Shown: in pieces, positions 10,859 through 23,300 of the stretch
Numbering within the stretch: position 1 is the first letter of the stretch
How the letters are laid out: each line of letters starts with the position of its first letter
Source: Anaspis maculata
Taxonomy: Eukaryota > Arthropoda > Insecta > Coleoptera > Scraptiidae
Assembly (NCBI GenBank): GCA_949128115.1
Contig: OX421963.1
Coordinates: forward strand, 90,343,602 to 90,407,601
Direction: 5' to 3'
Length of the DNA: 64,000 nucleotides
The notes under the pieces: model-generated
What the model saw: only the letters and a program-made list of their open reading frames with translations
The model's database searches: none
Told to the model about the DNA's origin: nothing
Position numbers and translations under genes: made by a program

Positions 10859-11321
10859 GAGAATCTCCAAGCAAGGACGCTCGATGATACACAGACCCGA
10901 CAACGATACCTTCTTTGAATAATCGTACACGCAGTAGGAATGCAATTCAACACCTCCTGTTGGTAGAACAGTGAACAATGAATGAGAAAATATGGACGCG
11001 AGCATTTTAGCACCTCTAATTTGAGATATCCAGCCAGAACACAGCTTCGCACCATCAGGTAGGTACTACCCATGTCCAAACACCACACCACCACCACCAT
11101 ATTGAAAAAACGGCAGCTAATTCACCAAGTTTTGTTCTTAGAAACACATCTTCGAAAGATTGAGAATAAAAAGAAACTGAACTGTGTTTTGTATTAAAAT
11201 ATAAACGAGCGCTCGAACATCATTTTCGCATACCCAATGCAAACCATGAAATAGCCGACAAGCTCAAAATGGAGAAAAAAAATCAGTCCCTTAACGGAAT
11301 TGTAAAATGCCTCTGCTACTT

Positions 11322-13755
11322 ATAGGCCAGTCAATAGGGAATTTGGAATGGCAAAACGTATACTCTGGCTGAATTTTTGCATACACCTAGGGAATCCCCC
11401 ACAGAGCCCCGAAAATCCCCCAAAATTTCCTTGAGCTTTCCGAGATAAGGGTGTTTTTCTATATCTCGGTTGCTATTGGTTGGATTTCGATTTTCTTTTC
11501 TCTTTTGAAATGTTCGAAAAAATATTTGGAACAAGTTGTGTTCAGAACTTTTCAATAACTTGTCGAGAAAAAGTGCCAGAAGCCGAAAATAGTCGTTTTT
11601 TAGGGGGTGGGTTTTTTTTACAATTTTCTATCTGCTTTTCTATGATAGTTATGGAAAAAATTCCCAATAAAAGTTGTAGCTCCTGTAAGTCCCTACAAGT
11701 TTCAACCGCAAATTTTTTTGTGTCGCGAAAATTAGGGCGCTAAAGTCAACCTCGTTTGGAAAATATTTCCAGATGTAGGGGGCATCGATTCCAACTCTAT
11801 TGTGTGGGGATCTAAAGGCCAAATTCTCATTTATGTTCGCACTAACTTTACTAATAATTATTGATGAATAACAAAACCTTTATACAGGGTGACTTTTTTT
11901 AAAAGGACCCACCCCCGATATTTCGCTGCACAAATTTTTCCTGGGAAAAAACCGGAACAGGTCGATTTTTATTTCGAGAGGGACATCTAAGACACCTGAT
12001 GACAAATTTTTATCTTCAACCCTTCGCCCCCTACCCCACCCTATTTTAAAATTTCAAATGGCATCACCTACCTTGTTATACATCAAATTAAAGGTAATAG
12101 AATTCCCTTTCTGTCAAACATATTTTAAATTTCCTCGAATCACCTCTCCAACCCCTTTTGAAATTCTCTCATTGTTAATGCAGGAAAGTTTCTCATTCAT
12201 TACCTAACTCCCGATTCTTGAGTATCAGATTTTCCAGTAAAAACATGTCGATTTTTATTTCGAAGAGGACGCCTAGAACACGTATTGTCAAATTTTCATC
12301 TTCAACCCCCTCGCCTGGACTGCACCCCACTTTGAAATTTCAAATAGCTTACCTATATGTGATACATTAAAATAAAGGTGACACAAGTCTTTCTGTCAAA
12401 CAAGTCTGGAAAGTTTTTGAAATTAAGTCACTTTCAACCCTTCTCAAAATGATCTTTGTTTATAAATTAAAGAAAAGTTTTTTCTCTTATCAAATTCCAA
12501 TTCTTGAGAAATAGACTTTCCAGCAAAAATAGGTCGACTTCTATTTCGGATGGGACATTCAGGACACGTATTGCCAAATTTTCATCTCCAACAAAGTGTA
12601 GAGGAGTAGGGGGTGGTTTAGAATATTTGAAATAATTTTTCGCAGGATGAAAATTTTATTCTCCTCATCACAAGAATCACAAGATAATAGATAATGCCAT
12701 TTGAAAGTAGAGTAGGGTGGGAGTGAAGAGGTTGAAGATAAAAATTTGGCTATAGGTGTCTTAGATGTTTCCCTCAAAATAAAAATCGACCTGTTTTTAC
12801 TGGAAAATGTGATATTCAAGAATCGAGAAATTCGTAATGATGAGGGAGAAACTTTCCTGCATTAACAATGAGAGAATTTTGAAAGGGGTTGGAGGGGTGA
12901 TTCCGAGGGTGATTCGAGACAATTTAAAATATGTTTGACAGGAAGGGAATTTTAGTACCTTCAATTTGATGTATCACAATGTAGGTGATGCCGTTTGAAA
13001 TTTTAAAATAGGGTGGGGTGGGGGCGAAAGGTTGAAGATGAAAATTTGTCATCACGTGTCTTAGATTTCCCTCTCGAAATAAAAATCAACCTGTTCCGGT
13101 TTTTTCCCAGGAAAAATTTGTACAGCGAAATATCGGGGGTGGGTCCTTTTAAAAACAGTCATCCTGTACAAAGGTTTTGTTACTCATCAATTATTAGTGG
13201 AGTTAGTACAAACATAAATGAGAATTTGGCCTTTAGATCCCCACACGATGTAGTTGGAATCGATGCCCCCTACACCTGGAAATATTTTCCAAACGAGGTT
13301 GACTTTAGCGCCCTCTGGGGCGGGTAATTTTCGCAGCACAAAAATTTTTTCGGTTGAAACTTGTAGGGACTTACAGGAGCTACAACTTTTGTTGGGAATT
13401 TTTTCCATAACTATCATAGAAAATCAGATAGAAAATTGTAAAAAATCCACCCCCTAAAAACGACGGTTTTCGGCTTCTGGCACTTTTTCTCGACAAGTTA
13501 TTGAAATTTCCTGAACACAACTTGTTCCAAATATTTTTCCGAATATTTCAAACAAAAGAAAGTCGGAATCCAACCAATAGCAACCGAGATATAGAAAAAC
13601 ACCCTAATCTCGGAAAGCTCAAGGAAATTTTGGTGGATTTTCGCGGTTCGGGGCTCTGTGGGGGATTCCCTAGGTGTATGCAAAAATTCAGCCAGAGTAT
13701 ACGTTTTGTAAATATAAGACACTTTTTGAGCTAGGTTGACTGGCCTATTAGGGAT
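11322..13755. repeat. 2.4-kb near-perfect palindrome
   Basis: The left arm from TAGGCCAGTCAA (11322) and the right arm ending TTGACTGGCCTA (13749) are inverted copies. They extend to a centre near 12,535, each arm about 1.2 kb with a few percent to about 15% divergence. All frames seen in one arm reappear mirrored in the other, so they are not independent genes. A CAGG...CCTG element (11885-13166) sits symmetrically inside. It is in the gene-free interval between the PLXDC-like gene and USB1. Confidence 0.85.
11885..13166. mobile_element. Foldback element inside the palindrome
   Basis: Begins CAGGGTGACTTTT and ends AAACAGTCATCCTG. Both arms continue into ACCCACCCCCGATATTTCGC and its complement. 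TATA precedes it, and TACA follows (TA shared). Its ends resemble the CAGG elements at 965, 19077 and 20308. The inner centre contains loosely repeated 'AAATTTTCATCTTCAACC' segments. No transposase is visible. Confidence 0.7.
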
Positions 13756-14699
13756 TCCTTGACTTGTTGCTAAATAATGAAAGCATGCTACCCTCCATTC
13801 TCCAATAAAATGCATGAAAATAACATAAAAAGCTCTAAATTAAAAAAATACTGCCGAACCTCTCTCATCTGAGCCTCATCTATAAAGAATGGGAATGCCT
13901 CCACCTATCAAAATTCTTCACAGGATTATAGATCACACAACCTTTTGCCTCATGTCATATGTCGAAATATGTTGCAGCAAAAGAAGCCATCAAGTTCGAA
14001 ATTAGAAAATCTCTTCCTCCACCACCCCCCTTCAAGAAAATGAGAGTGATTACCACAAAAACAGCTAGCAAAGACGTAAATATGTAGCAAAAACTAAAAG
14101 TAAACCCTCTTCCCTTCCTCCTTCTCCCCTTGAGATTGATGTGGGGGCCACTCACGCGAAAGTGCTTTCAGGGACACACACACACGCGAAAGTCGTGATT
14201 TTTGGGACTGCACATTGTGACCTACGATAAATGAGTCATCCTACCATACATATTAACACCGAAACACCGTACTGGTTGCGAATACATACAAATACTCACC
14301 ACAAATAATTTCATTCAAAACCGAGTTCAAAACCATGAGCAGGTCGTCCAACCTCACAAATTCCTACAAAATCTTACCTTTCACACCAAGGAGTGTACAT
14401 ACATTGATGTTCTCAGGTTCAGTAGTTTTTACTTCCCATCTGGTCTACTTCTTCTAATTCCTCAAAAAATAAGGAGGTAATCGCGAAAAAAAAAAGAATT
14501 TTTTTTATTCATTTTTGGACTTCTCGTATGCTTAAACATCGAGATCTTTAAAAAAAAAGTTTTATGTGTCGGTCGGTGTATGTTGGTCCGTATGATTCAT
14601 TTCTAAACCGTCTGACCGATTTCGACCAAATTTGGTATGCACGTAGGGTTTATGGTTTATGACAGAAAATAACGACATACGTACGTTCAGACGTAAAGT

Positions 14700-14818
14700 T
14701 TCGGCCTCATAAAAGTTTACACTGACGGCGATCGAGTGGCCATGCTAATTCAGTTTTGACGTAATTTTGAATGAGCATGGCCACACGATTGTCATCGGTG
14801 TAAACTTTTATGAGGCCG
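14700..14818. repeat. Imperfect hairpin with 50-bp arms
   Basis: Left arm GGCCTCATAAAAGTTTACAC (from about 14704) is complementary to the right arm ending GTGTAAACTTTTATGAGGCC (about 14815). About 20 bp of loop separates them. Probably a small MITE or a terminal-repeat remnant. Confidence 0.7.
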
Positions 14819-15099
14819 CAACTGTACAACTTGAATTGAAAAAAAGTCTTCGAAAAACAGATAGAAATGGGCTTGTTTCACGTTTTTCTTCGGTGTTTTT
14901 GGATCAATTGCAATATTACTTTTGTGAACATGCGTTTAAAGTGCGATTTATAGCTCTATTTTAATTTTAATCGCAATTTTAGTCGGATCGACCGTAACTA
15001 TATCCACCTCGTCAATTTATAACTCGATCGCAACGATCGCATCGGTCGGAAGCAAGGCATAATGAAGGGAGAAAACCTAGGGTGCAGTGCAAGCAGTGG

Positions 15100-15320
15100 C
15101 GTAATAGTATATTATTCAACAAGCGGGTAATGATTGCTTCTCACTCATGAGGATGCAGTTTGCCGACACGAGCCTTGACGAGTGTCGTAAAGCATCCGAA
15201 TGAGTAATAGCCATTACCCGCAAGTAGAATACTATGTTTTATCCAGTCTTATTGAAAAATGCAGGCATGTATGCGCGTGACAATGCGTGCATTATTCAAT
15301 AGGATTGGATAAAACTAGTC
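15100..15320. repeat. Nested imperfect hairpins
   Basis: One pair is GCGGGTAATG (near 15125) with CATTACCCGC (near 15212), flanked by TAGTAT / ATACTA. A second pair is TTTTATCCAGTCTTATTGAA (near 15237) with TTCAATAGGATTGGATAAAA (near 15296). Both look like short hairpin elements next to each other. Confidence 0.6.
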
Positions 15321-18143
15321 ACCTACGGCGGTTAGTGGACGATATTGAGACTTACCTTGCATTTTATTCTAGAGCATTCAGACTTGGTATAGTTGTAGTA
15401 CATACCCCCAGCTTACTTTTAAGAAGTGGAAACAAGGTTGAAAACCCGGGAGAGCAGCGGTATAGCGAGTTGTCCACCCAACAGGGGTAGACTCCAAAAC
15501 CTCAACAAATCGTTCGTTTCGGTGACTTCTATGGGCCGGGATCGGTCACCCACCTGACATTTACTAGTTACGGGCATATGTCGACCTTGGCGATGAGTTG
15601 TGGCAGCGGGATGCCTACCTTTCAGGGGCACAAACAGAAATCACCGGAATCACAGTTAGTCCTGACGTTACGGGCTACAACCTTGCAAAAAATAATCAAG
15701 CGATGAAACTTGTCACAAAATGTTTATTAGGTCCCTGAGCAACTTTCAATAAGTGATGCCACGGTTAGTTCGCTTACCGAATAAGCGAATAAGTGGCCAG
15801 TTTCATGAAAATTTACATTTTCCAATAAATCAGTGATTTTCGAGGTGATTTCCCAAGATATTTTAGTGAAATTCGGTAGTCCTTTGAAGAGTAAAGTCGA
15901 GAATGAAATGCCGATTGCCATTGTACCGGTCCACTATTTTCGAAAATATGGCAGTCAACTGTTTTTCTTCTCATAGCCGCCATCTTGAAGTCGCCCATTA
16001 TTGAATAAGTGGAGAATTAAACTGTACTAATGAGAATGGCCATAAGCAATAATCTTGATAAAAAAATAACCATTCCCAGTGAGTAAATCCTTTCCAATTC
16101 TCCCGGCTAGCCAATAGCCCCGGCTATTTAAAAGTATGAAATTTTATAGTAAACTACCGAGTGTACCACAAATGCGACACAGCAGGGAAGACACCTTGCT
16201 TTGCGCTCCTGCTATTATTGTTATATTATTTGTTGAGTCAATTGTTTTGATTTAGTGATTGTGGTTTTGAATGTGGAGTTCTCGTTGAAGTCAAAAAGGC
16301 AAGTAAATCACTAATTTGATTGATCTGACCATTACTTGAGGTAGCAGGTGTTCAGAAATTTATTAGCACAAATTATTGTGAAACCAGAGTCGCACTTCAA
16401 TCAAATGGTGTACAATCTTTATCATGAATGTTCAGCTATTGGAACCCTGTTGTAAGTTACATGGGCTTTCCTACCTGTAAAAGTGCTTCAAGTTGACTCC
16501 GCTTTTCTTCTCTATGCAGTTGACCCTTTCAAATATCTAAGCTTTAGTCAGTGCGTTGAAGTCCTAAGCTCAAAAGAATTAGAAGTTAGAGTTGGACGCG
16601 AATAAGAAAGGGTTAAAATCAGGTGCGACATTGCGGAACAAACAAGCAACCCCCAGGTGATGTCAGGAGCCTACTAAACAGACGCTATCTTCACAAAGAA
16701 CCGGGTGAGATGTCACCATGAACTAAGGCTAAACAAACGCAACAATTACCCGGCCAAAGGGGGTAATCAACAGGTAGTTAACGACAGGACGGACTTGACG
16801 GCGACCTGTCTGGAGAGATGTCGCTTGTCACAGAGTAAGTCCGGAAACCTGGCTGCCAACCCTTGCGAAGAGGTAGAAAATAAGAGTGGAATTTGCGGAA
16901 GTTTGCGGAAACTAGGAAATGCAAAGCGCGAGAAATTCCCCACACAAAACCTAAAAAGCCAAGTCATTTGAAGCTATCTGATACATGATCTGAAGTAGTG
17001 AAGTTCTCTCCGAAAAGTCTATTGGAAGGACTTTACCAAACAAATACCCAAAGGGTTAATTCATGCCGATTGCCAATCAATAATATTTTTAATAACACCA
17101 TCAACTAATTCTCAACTTGAAAGGCATGGTATTAAACTGACGACATTATGACAATAATTGGGAACCGATAAAACTGAAAATTATGGCAGTTATAAACATT
17201 CCAGTGCTTACTCTTCAGATTGATAACCCTTTAACAGGGGAGCTCCACAAATAATGAATTTTCCATGCTGTTCGAAATGTATAATTAAAACTGTGTAAAC
17301 TATTGCTGAAGAAGGCAATTACGTATTCCAGAGATCAAATTGTATTTGTGACGAATCTAGTTTAATTGAGCGGTGAAATGAAGAATCAGACAATAAAGAT
17401 TCACCGAAAGCAAAAGACTCAATGTTTGTTCATATTTGATCAAATAAAATAAAGGTCCTTGGTCCTTGTGATTTGAATTAAATTGTTTGTTTCTATGTGA
17501 AGAATAGCTTGATTTGGTCCTCTCGTAGGTAGAACCGAGGTTGTCAACAAAATAAAAGGGTGAACTAGTTAACGGGAAACAAAAGGGTTGAAATACACAA
17601 CGTAGAGAGGGGTAAAGGGGGGGTATTTATGTAAGTATAAAAAAGTAATGCTATCTTCGAAGACGTTGCAGGAATGATGTTACGATGAGAAGTTCCGCGG
17701 CAGACGTGATAACTGCATTCGCCTCTGTCGCTCAAGTACTTTCGCGTGAATGTCCCTGTTTATACGTTCGCGTCCGTGAGGATTCGCGTGAGTGTCGTGT
17801 ATTCTGTTTGCCTTTGCGTGTGTATAACTGGTTGCCTATACAACCGCATTTTTCTGAGTACAGTTTAAAACTACCTTTGCGTCAAATCTAAAGGTTGAAA
17901 TTACAAAAAATTGATGCTAAAATCTTACTGGAGTAGCACTTGAGTCTTCGCAGCTTAATTATTTGAGGGGAAAAGTGAATAAAAACCCACTAGTTTCTAC
18001 TTCAATTTTTCTATTCGCAAGAAACTGTATTATTCGTACCAAATCCATACTTTCAAATGTCACGGCATGCAAACGTCAGCGTCAGCTGTCACAACATCAA
18101 CATAACCTTGTTTTGAAGATTTCACTGGTTTAGCCGCCAAAAG
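15321..18143. other. Gene-free upstream flank of USB1
   Basis: No supported gene. The last few hundred bases must hold the USB1 promoter and 5' UTR. I see no clear TATA box. A 68-codon frame at 17685-17891 has higher CpG content but no recognisable similarity. Confidence 0.5.
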
Positions 18144-18283
18144 ATGTCGAATAAAGGAGCCCTGGCGCTCCTAATGGACTACGATGGCGATACATCCGAC
18201 GACGAAGTCCCAGGTTGCCGCGTTTCCACCAAAAGAACCCAAAAAGACGACTCTGATTTACCAAATCCAAAACGTCCAGCCAG
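18144..18283 (+). CDS. USB1: USB1, exon 1 (U6 snRNA phosphodiesterase)
   Basis: First coding exon of the 2H-phosphoesterase that trims the oligo(U) tail of U6 snRNA in the nucleus and leaves a protected 3' end. ATG at 18144 (context AAGATGTCG) opens MSNKGALALLMDYDGDTSDDE. The start is typical of the family: a hydrophobic LLxxY stretch followed by acidic residues, then a basic patch ending PKRPAR. The donor is CCAG|GTACGG at 18283, two bases into a codon. The four exons total 813 bp (270 residues plus stop), close to the roughly 265 of the human protein. The frame is intact throughout, so the gene looks functional. Confidence 0.9.
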
Positions 18284-18387
18284 GTACGGTACTTTTTCAT
18301 GAGTTGTAGCAACATTTCTCGTGTATTTAGACCGCTGAGAGTGACATTCATCTCATTCATTTTCTATTTTGCTACTACCATTCTTAG

Positions 18388-18527
18388 GTTGCCTTTACCA
18401 AGCTTTGCACTGAGCAGCCCGGCAAATGAACACACGGACGATCCGGAGCTGCACGAAGGAAGAACGCGGAGCTTCCCCCACGAGCGTGGAAATTGGGCTA
18501 GTTTCGTTTACTTACCTTGTAAGAACG
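18388..18527 (+). CDS. USB1: USB1, exon 2
   Basis: Starts after CATTCTTAG (18387) and completes an Arg codon. It encodes the family's hallmark segment RSFPHERGNWASFVYLP, which precedes the catalytic fold. Two donors are close together: CCTT|GTAAGA (18518) and AACG|GTAAGT (18527). Only the second keeps the frame with exon 3 (VYLPCKN then E-QFKEVLE). Confidence 0.9.
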
Positions 18528-18579
18528 GTAAGTATTCTTGCCGATTTCTACCGCAACATCACTCCGGTTTCATTTGTAG

Positions 18580-18917
18580 AACAATTTAAAGAAGTGCTGG
18601 AGCTCGTACTCTCGTCAATGCACATGTTGCCTGCAGGACTGCAGCCGAATCCGATAAGAGATTTACATTTTAGCCTTTCAAGGACTGTGATATTGAAGCA
18701 CCATTGGATCGAGTCCTTTGTGCAGACAATCAAACAGAACTTGTCTGGTTGCCAAAAGTTGTGGATGATGCTGGGGGAATTTAAGGTGTACTGCAATGAA
18801 GAAAGGACGAGGACTTTTTTGGCTATAGATACAATGACTGGATGTGTTCGATTGATCCAGATGGTGCAGACTGTCGATCAGTGCTTTGCTGAATACAATT
18901 TGCCACCCTTTTATGAT
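18580..18917 (+). CDS. USB1: USB1, exon 3 with first catalytic HxS motif
   Basis: Follows a very short 52-bp intron (acceptor CATTTGTAG). It contains LHFSLSRTVILKHHWIESF: HFS is the first of the two HxS/T tetrapeptide motifs that form the active site of 2H phosphoesterases. KVYCNEERTRTFLAIDT and FAEYNLPPFYD also match the conserved USB1 core. The donor is GAT|GTAAGT at 18917, on a codon boundary. Confidence 0.92.
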
Positions 18918-19076
18918 GTAAGTTCTGTAAATAATGGTTGTATTGCCATGTACAGGGTGGTCCATCCTAGCGTAATTATCTCATAGCGGTCTTACCTTTC
19001 AAGATAGTGGAAAAGATGTAAGAAAAAAGTTATATGGTTTAATGAGACCTATGATCTAAAATTATTTTCAGCTATA

Positions 19077-22000
19077 CAGGTGTCCCGTTTTCACGGGATA
19101 AACGAAGCGTCAATTTTTTTAAATGGAACACTTATATTTTTTGCATTTTTGCAGTGCTACCAACTAAAAATTGAAAACGGAAAAAATCGCATTTCCACAG
19201 TTTGCAAAAAAAAATTGTAGCGGCCTTGCTTTCTGAAACAACTAACAAGTGAAACTTGACATGGTGTCATGGTGATATTCGAGTGAAAGACCAATATTCC
19301 AATGTCAAAAAGTCAAAAAGTTGCGATTTCATGTAATATCACCATGTCAAGTTTCACCAACATCCAAAATCAACCAACATCAAAAACATTTCCCACAAAA
19401 CGTCCCCAGGAAACTACGTCCGCTGGAAATTACGTCCCCAGGAGATTACGTCCCCTGGAAATTATATCCCCTAGAAATTACGTCCCCTACATATTACATC
19501 TTCTTAAAATTATTATGTTCCTTGGAAATTACGTCCCCAGAAAAAAAAACTATTATTATTATTAGAGCTCATTAAAAAGGCTACAGACTGAATATGAAGA
19601 AAAAGACAAGGAGGCCTATCAGGGCTCAAAACAAGCATAAGTATCCCGACCATTTCTGCTAATACACCGAACTTCAGGAACACTAGTAAGAGTAAGCCCC
19701 TTTTTACCTTCATGTAATATTTGGCCCCTATCGGACCCTTTATTCCTCTAATTCAATTTTTGAGACCTTATCCATCAAGTTTTTTGTAGCTTTCAGACTT
19801 CCAGTAAGGCCCCTTTTGCAGTCTTGTGTTATCAAGAGCTCTATTGAGCCTCCTTATTCTGTCTTCAATATAATTTAAAGTTCGGCCGAGTCCTCTTGCA
19901 TTTTTCATGATTTTCGAAGCAACAAGCAGCGCTGTGCCATAATGTCATGTTGTCTTCACTGTGTCTCCAAATGTAGTTGGAACCCTGTTCTGTCCCATTA
20001 TGTTTTTTCATGGTTTTCGGAATAGGTACCGGTAAGTCCAATTTCAAGTTATTTTGTTACACAGAGAGCTCCATTGGGCCCCCTTGTGTTTGCAATACCG
20101 TTCGAAGCTCTGTTGAGCCACTTTGCACTTTTCCAAGGCTTTCCGAGCACTAGTAAGCCTCTTGTGCCTTTATGTGATATTCGGCCCCAAATTGGGTCCC
20201 CTTTGTATTTTCAAGTATAATTTGGAGCCCTGATGATGATGAGCCCCATTATGTTTTTTCATGACTATCAAAATTCCAGTAACCCCCCTTTGCCTTCTTT
20301 TATTATACAGGCTGTCCCGTGTTTAATCGCAAAGATTTTGCCAGTCGATAGAGCATCAGAAAAGAATGAGACATGCATATAAAAATTTTGTTCAAAAACC
20401 TGTAATAACGGAGATACAGCTCTTCAAAGTTGGAAATCAAATACAGTTCTTTTCACCTAACTTTCATGCTGTTCAACCGATTTGCGTCAAATTTCTTACA
20501 CGTATTCACTAACCATATGCCTATAAACCTCGAATAACACATTTGGTGAGAACATTATCTCAAAAAGTATGCCTCCTATCGAAATTTTGCAAGAGCAACT
20601 TTTCGCTCAAAATTGAATGGACAACTCGAAAATGGTACTGATTTTGAAAAATTTGCAGTGGGGAAAAAATTGGGGATGATTAAAGGGGCGCAACCACCCC
20701 TATCGACGCCATGGGGCTGTTCTCACCAAATGTGTTATTCGAGGTTCATAGGCATTTGTTCAGTGAATACGTGTAAGAAATTTGACGCGAATCGGTTGAC
20801 CAGTATAAAAGTTAGGTGAAAAGAACTGTATTTGTTCTCCAACTTTGGAGAGCTGTATCTCCGTTATTACGGGTTTATGAACGAAATTTTTATATGCATA
20901 TTTCATTATTTTCTGATGCTCTATCGACTGGCAAAATCATTGCGATAAAACACGGGACACCCTGTATAGCTTAATTGGGCCTCCTTAAAAGTTTTTCTAT
21001 GGCTTTCAGAGCTATATCAGGCCCCTTGTGTCTGAAGTGTATTTGGAACCCTAGTTAGCCCCCTTATATTTTTTCATGGCTATCAGAATTTCGGTAGGCC
21101 CCCTGTTGCATACTTGTTATCCAGAGCTCCATTGGGCCTTCTCATTTCTTCAATGTCTTTTGAAGCCCTGCTGAGCCCCCTTACATTTTTCCGAGACTTT
21201 CGGAGCATAAGTAAGCGCCTTGTGTCTTGATGTGATATTCGGAGCCCTATCGGGTCCCCTTGTATCACAAGTGTAGTTCAGAGCCCGAGATGAAGCTTAA
21301 TTGGCCCACTTATGTTTTTATTGGCTTCCAGAGTACCAGTGAGCCCCCTTTTTTTCCTTCATTGTTATGTTAATTTCCAATGGGCCCCCTTGTGTCCTCC
21401 TGTGTCGTTTGGAGCCCTAATGAGCCCCCTGTGTTTTTTCATGGCATTCAGATTTCCAGTAAGCCCCCAGGCTTGGAAACCTTATTGTAAATCTCTTGTG
21501 CCTTCATGAGACATGCAGAGCCCTATTGGGCCCCCATGTGTACGCAAGTGTAGTTTGGAGCTCTTATTAGCCCCCTTGTGCTTTTTCAAGACTCTCAGAT
21601 TTCCAGTAAGCTCCCTTTTCTGCCTTCTTGTGTTGCACATGGTTCCATTTGGCCCCCTTGTTTCTTCGACGTCTTTTGAAGCCCTGCTGAGCCCCCTTGC
21701 ATCTTTCCGAGATTTCCGGAGCATGAGTAAGCACCGAGGTGAGCACCTTGTGCCTTAATGTGATATTCGGAGCCCTATAGGGCGCTCTTGTGTCCTCAAG
21801 TGTAATATGGAGTTCTAATTAGCTCACTTAGCCTTTTATTGGCTTTCAGAGTACCAGTAAGCCCCCCTTTTGCCTTCATGTCATGTCAAGCTATGAAACT
21901 TCTCTGGGCCCCCTTGTGTTTTCGATATCGTTTGAAGCCCTGCTGAGCACACGCATAAAGGACACAAGAGACAGTCTCCACTGGAGTTTCGGAAGTAATA

Positions 22001-22441
22001 TGACGACACAAAAAAGCTCATCAGAGTGAGTATCCAGAGTAATCCAGAAGGGAGACGTATTTTTCCAGGGACGTCTCTTCCGGGGGACTTTTTTTCCCGA
22101 GGACGTATTTTTCTGGGGATGTGTTTTCCCTGGGACGTCTTTTCCTGGGGATGTATCAACCCTGGGACGTATTTCCCTTGAGACGTAATTTCCACGGGAC
22201 GTATATGGTATTTTTTCCTAGATCCGGTGGCTGAAGAGCTGTTACCTTCTTACGATATTTTCAGATTGGAAAATTTTGTCGCGGGGATATTTTTGGGTGG
22301 GGTCTTTTGGGCTGGGATATTATTGGCGGGGATATCAATGGCGGGGATATTTTGTGGCGGGGATATTTTTGGCATGGGATATTTTGTCGCGAGTATATTT
22401 TTGGCTGGGATATTCTGTTACCCGACCAATAGAACATCCTG
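19077..22441. mobile_element. 3.4-kb CAGG-ended non-autonomous element built of minisatellites
   Basis: Begins CAGGTGTCCCG and ends GAACATCCTG, with TATA on both sides (19073-19076 and 22442-22445). The interior is layered. ATTACGTCCCC units of about 16-18 bp lie at 19400-19550, and their inverted form (GGGACGTAATTTCC) lies at 22055-22205. Between them is an array of degenerate units around 'GGAGCCCTATTGGGCCCCCTTGTG'-type text. At 22270-22410 there are GGCGGGGATATTTT units. No transposase is visible. The element boundaries rest on short ends only. Confidence 0.5.
20308..20964. mobile_element. Foldback element nested in the minisatellite
   Basis: Begins CAGGCTGTCCCGTGTTT and ends AACACGGGACACCCTG. 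The arms are complementary for at least 230 bp each. TATA flanks both sides (20304-20307 and 20965-20968), as for the element at 965. The surrounding minisatellite continues on either side, so this insertion is younger than the array. Confidence 0.8.
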
Positions 22442-22759
22442 TATAGTTTAAAGTAATTTCACGACGTAAACTTTTTAAATCAATAATTTTATGTGTTACA
22501 CCTTTTTCTCTATCTCGTTAGCGAAAAGCGCTAGCAAAGCCCGATGCACTGTTGCAGGACCCTGTATGCAGTGCATATCCCACTAACCTTTGCCAACTTC
22601 ATTATAATAAACCTTTAGTGCAAGGCTTTTTTCATTAGGAGTAAGCTATGGGAAAAAAATGTCGTCTTGGTACGAATGGTACCAGGGGAACTTGATGCTA
22701 ACGTCTTGATAAGTGTGCTATGTTTAATGTGACAGTTGTCACCATGACATCGCGACTTA

Positions 22760-22986
22760 AGGTACGTTCCGATATTCGTTCTGGTTAACCAACCGCCTGA
22801 AAAACTGTATATTGGGACGACCGGCTGCCTGAAAAAGGTTAACCAGCTGTCAACCACAACGACCAGCTTCGGAGGCCGGTCAGTGAAGGTTAACCCAAAC
22901 GTCAACTGTCGTTCCGATATCAAAAGTCACCCACTGAAGAAGTGGTCGACCGGCTGGTTAACCAATTTGAATATCGGAACATACCT
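22760..22986. mobile_element. Short MITE with TTA target duplication (PIF/Harbinger-like)
   Basis: The inverted ends AGGTACGTTCCGATATTC and GAATATCGGAACATACCT lie at either side of a 227-bp element, which is flanked by TTA (22757-22759, 22987-22989). A 3-bp TWA duplication suggests the PIF/Harbinger group. The interior repeats GGTTAACC-type palindromes and GACCGGC. Confidence 0.7.
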
Positions 22987-23300
22987 TTAATGTATGCGCA
23001 AGTGAAAATGTTCGAGGTTACGTAGCGAAAATCGTCTCTACTGGTTGGTGGCTCTTCGCTAATGCTGTTAAGTAGCTGTGTATGACGTTCACCGAAGAAA
23101 ATGAGGCCCAAGCGCGGCGGTACTAAATAAAATGTAAGGAAAATGTGCTGGCTCACTGCCCAGAGGCTCTATTTTCTGATGCTCATCACCGTTTGGTGAG
23201 TAGGGGAAGGTGTTGTACCTAGAGGCGAATTTCATGGGATTTTTTTCAATTTTGTGCATCATGCTTTTGAACTTTTTTTTGCTCACACCCTTTGTACCTA

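Noticed and set aside
11331..13815. Paired frames such as those with MIVMEKIPNKSCSSCKS as proteins
   Set aside because: They appear in mirrored copies in both palindrome arms and have no domain or splice context.
19400..22410. CRISPR-like array (short repeats with spacers)
   Set aside because: Repeat units are diverged and not separated by unique spacers of constant length. The setting is a eukaryotic intron, so it is a minisatellite.
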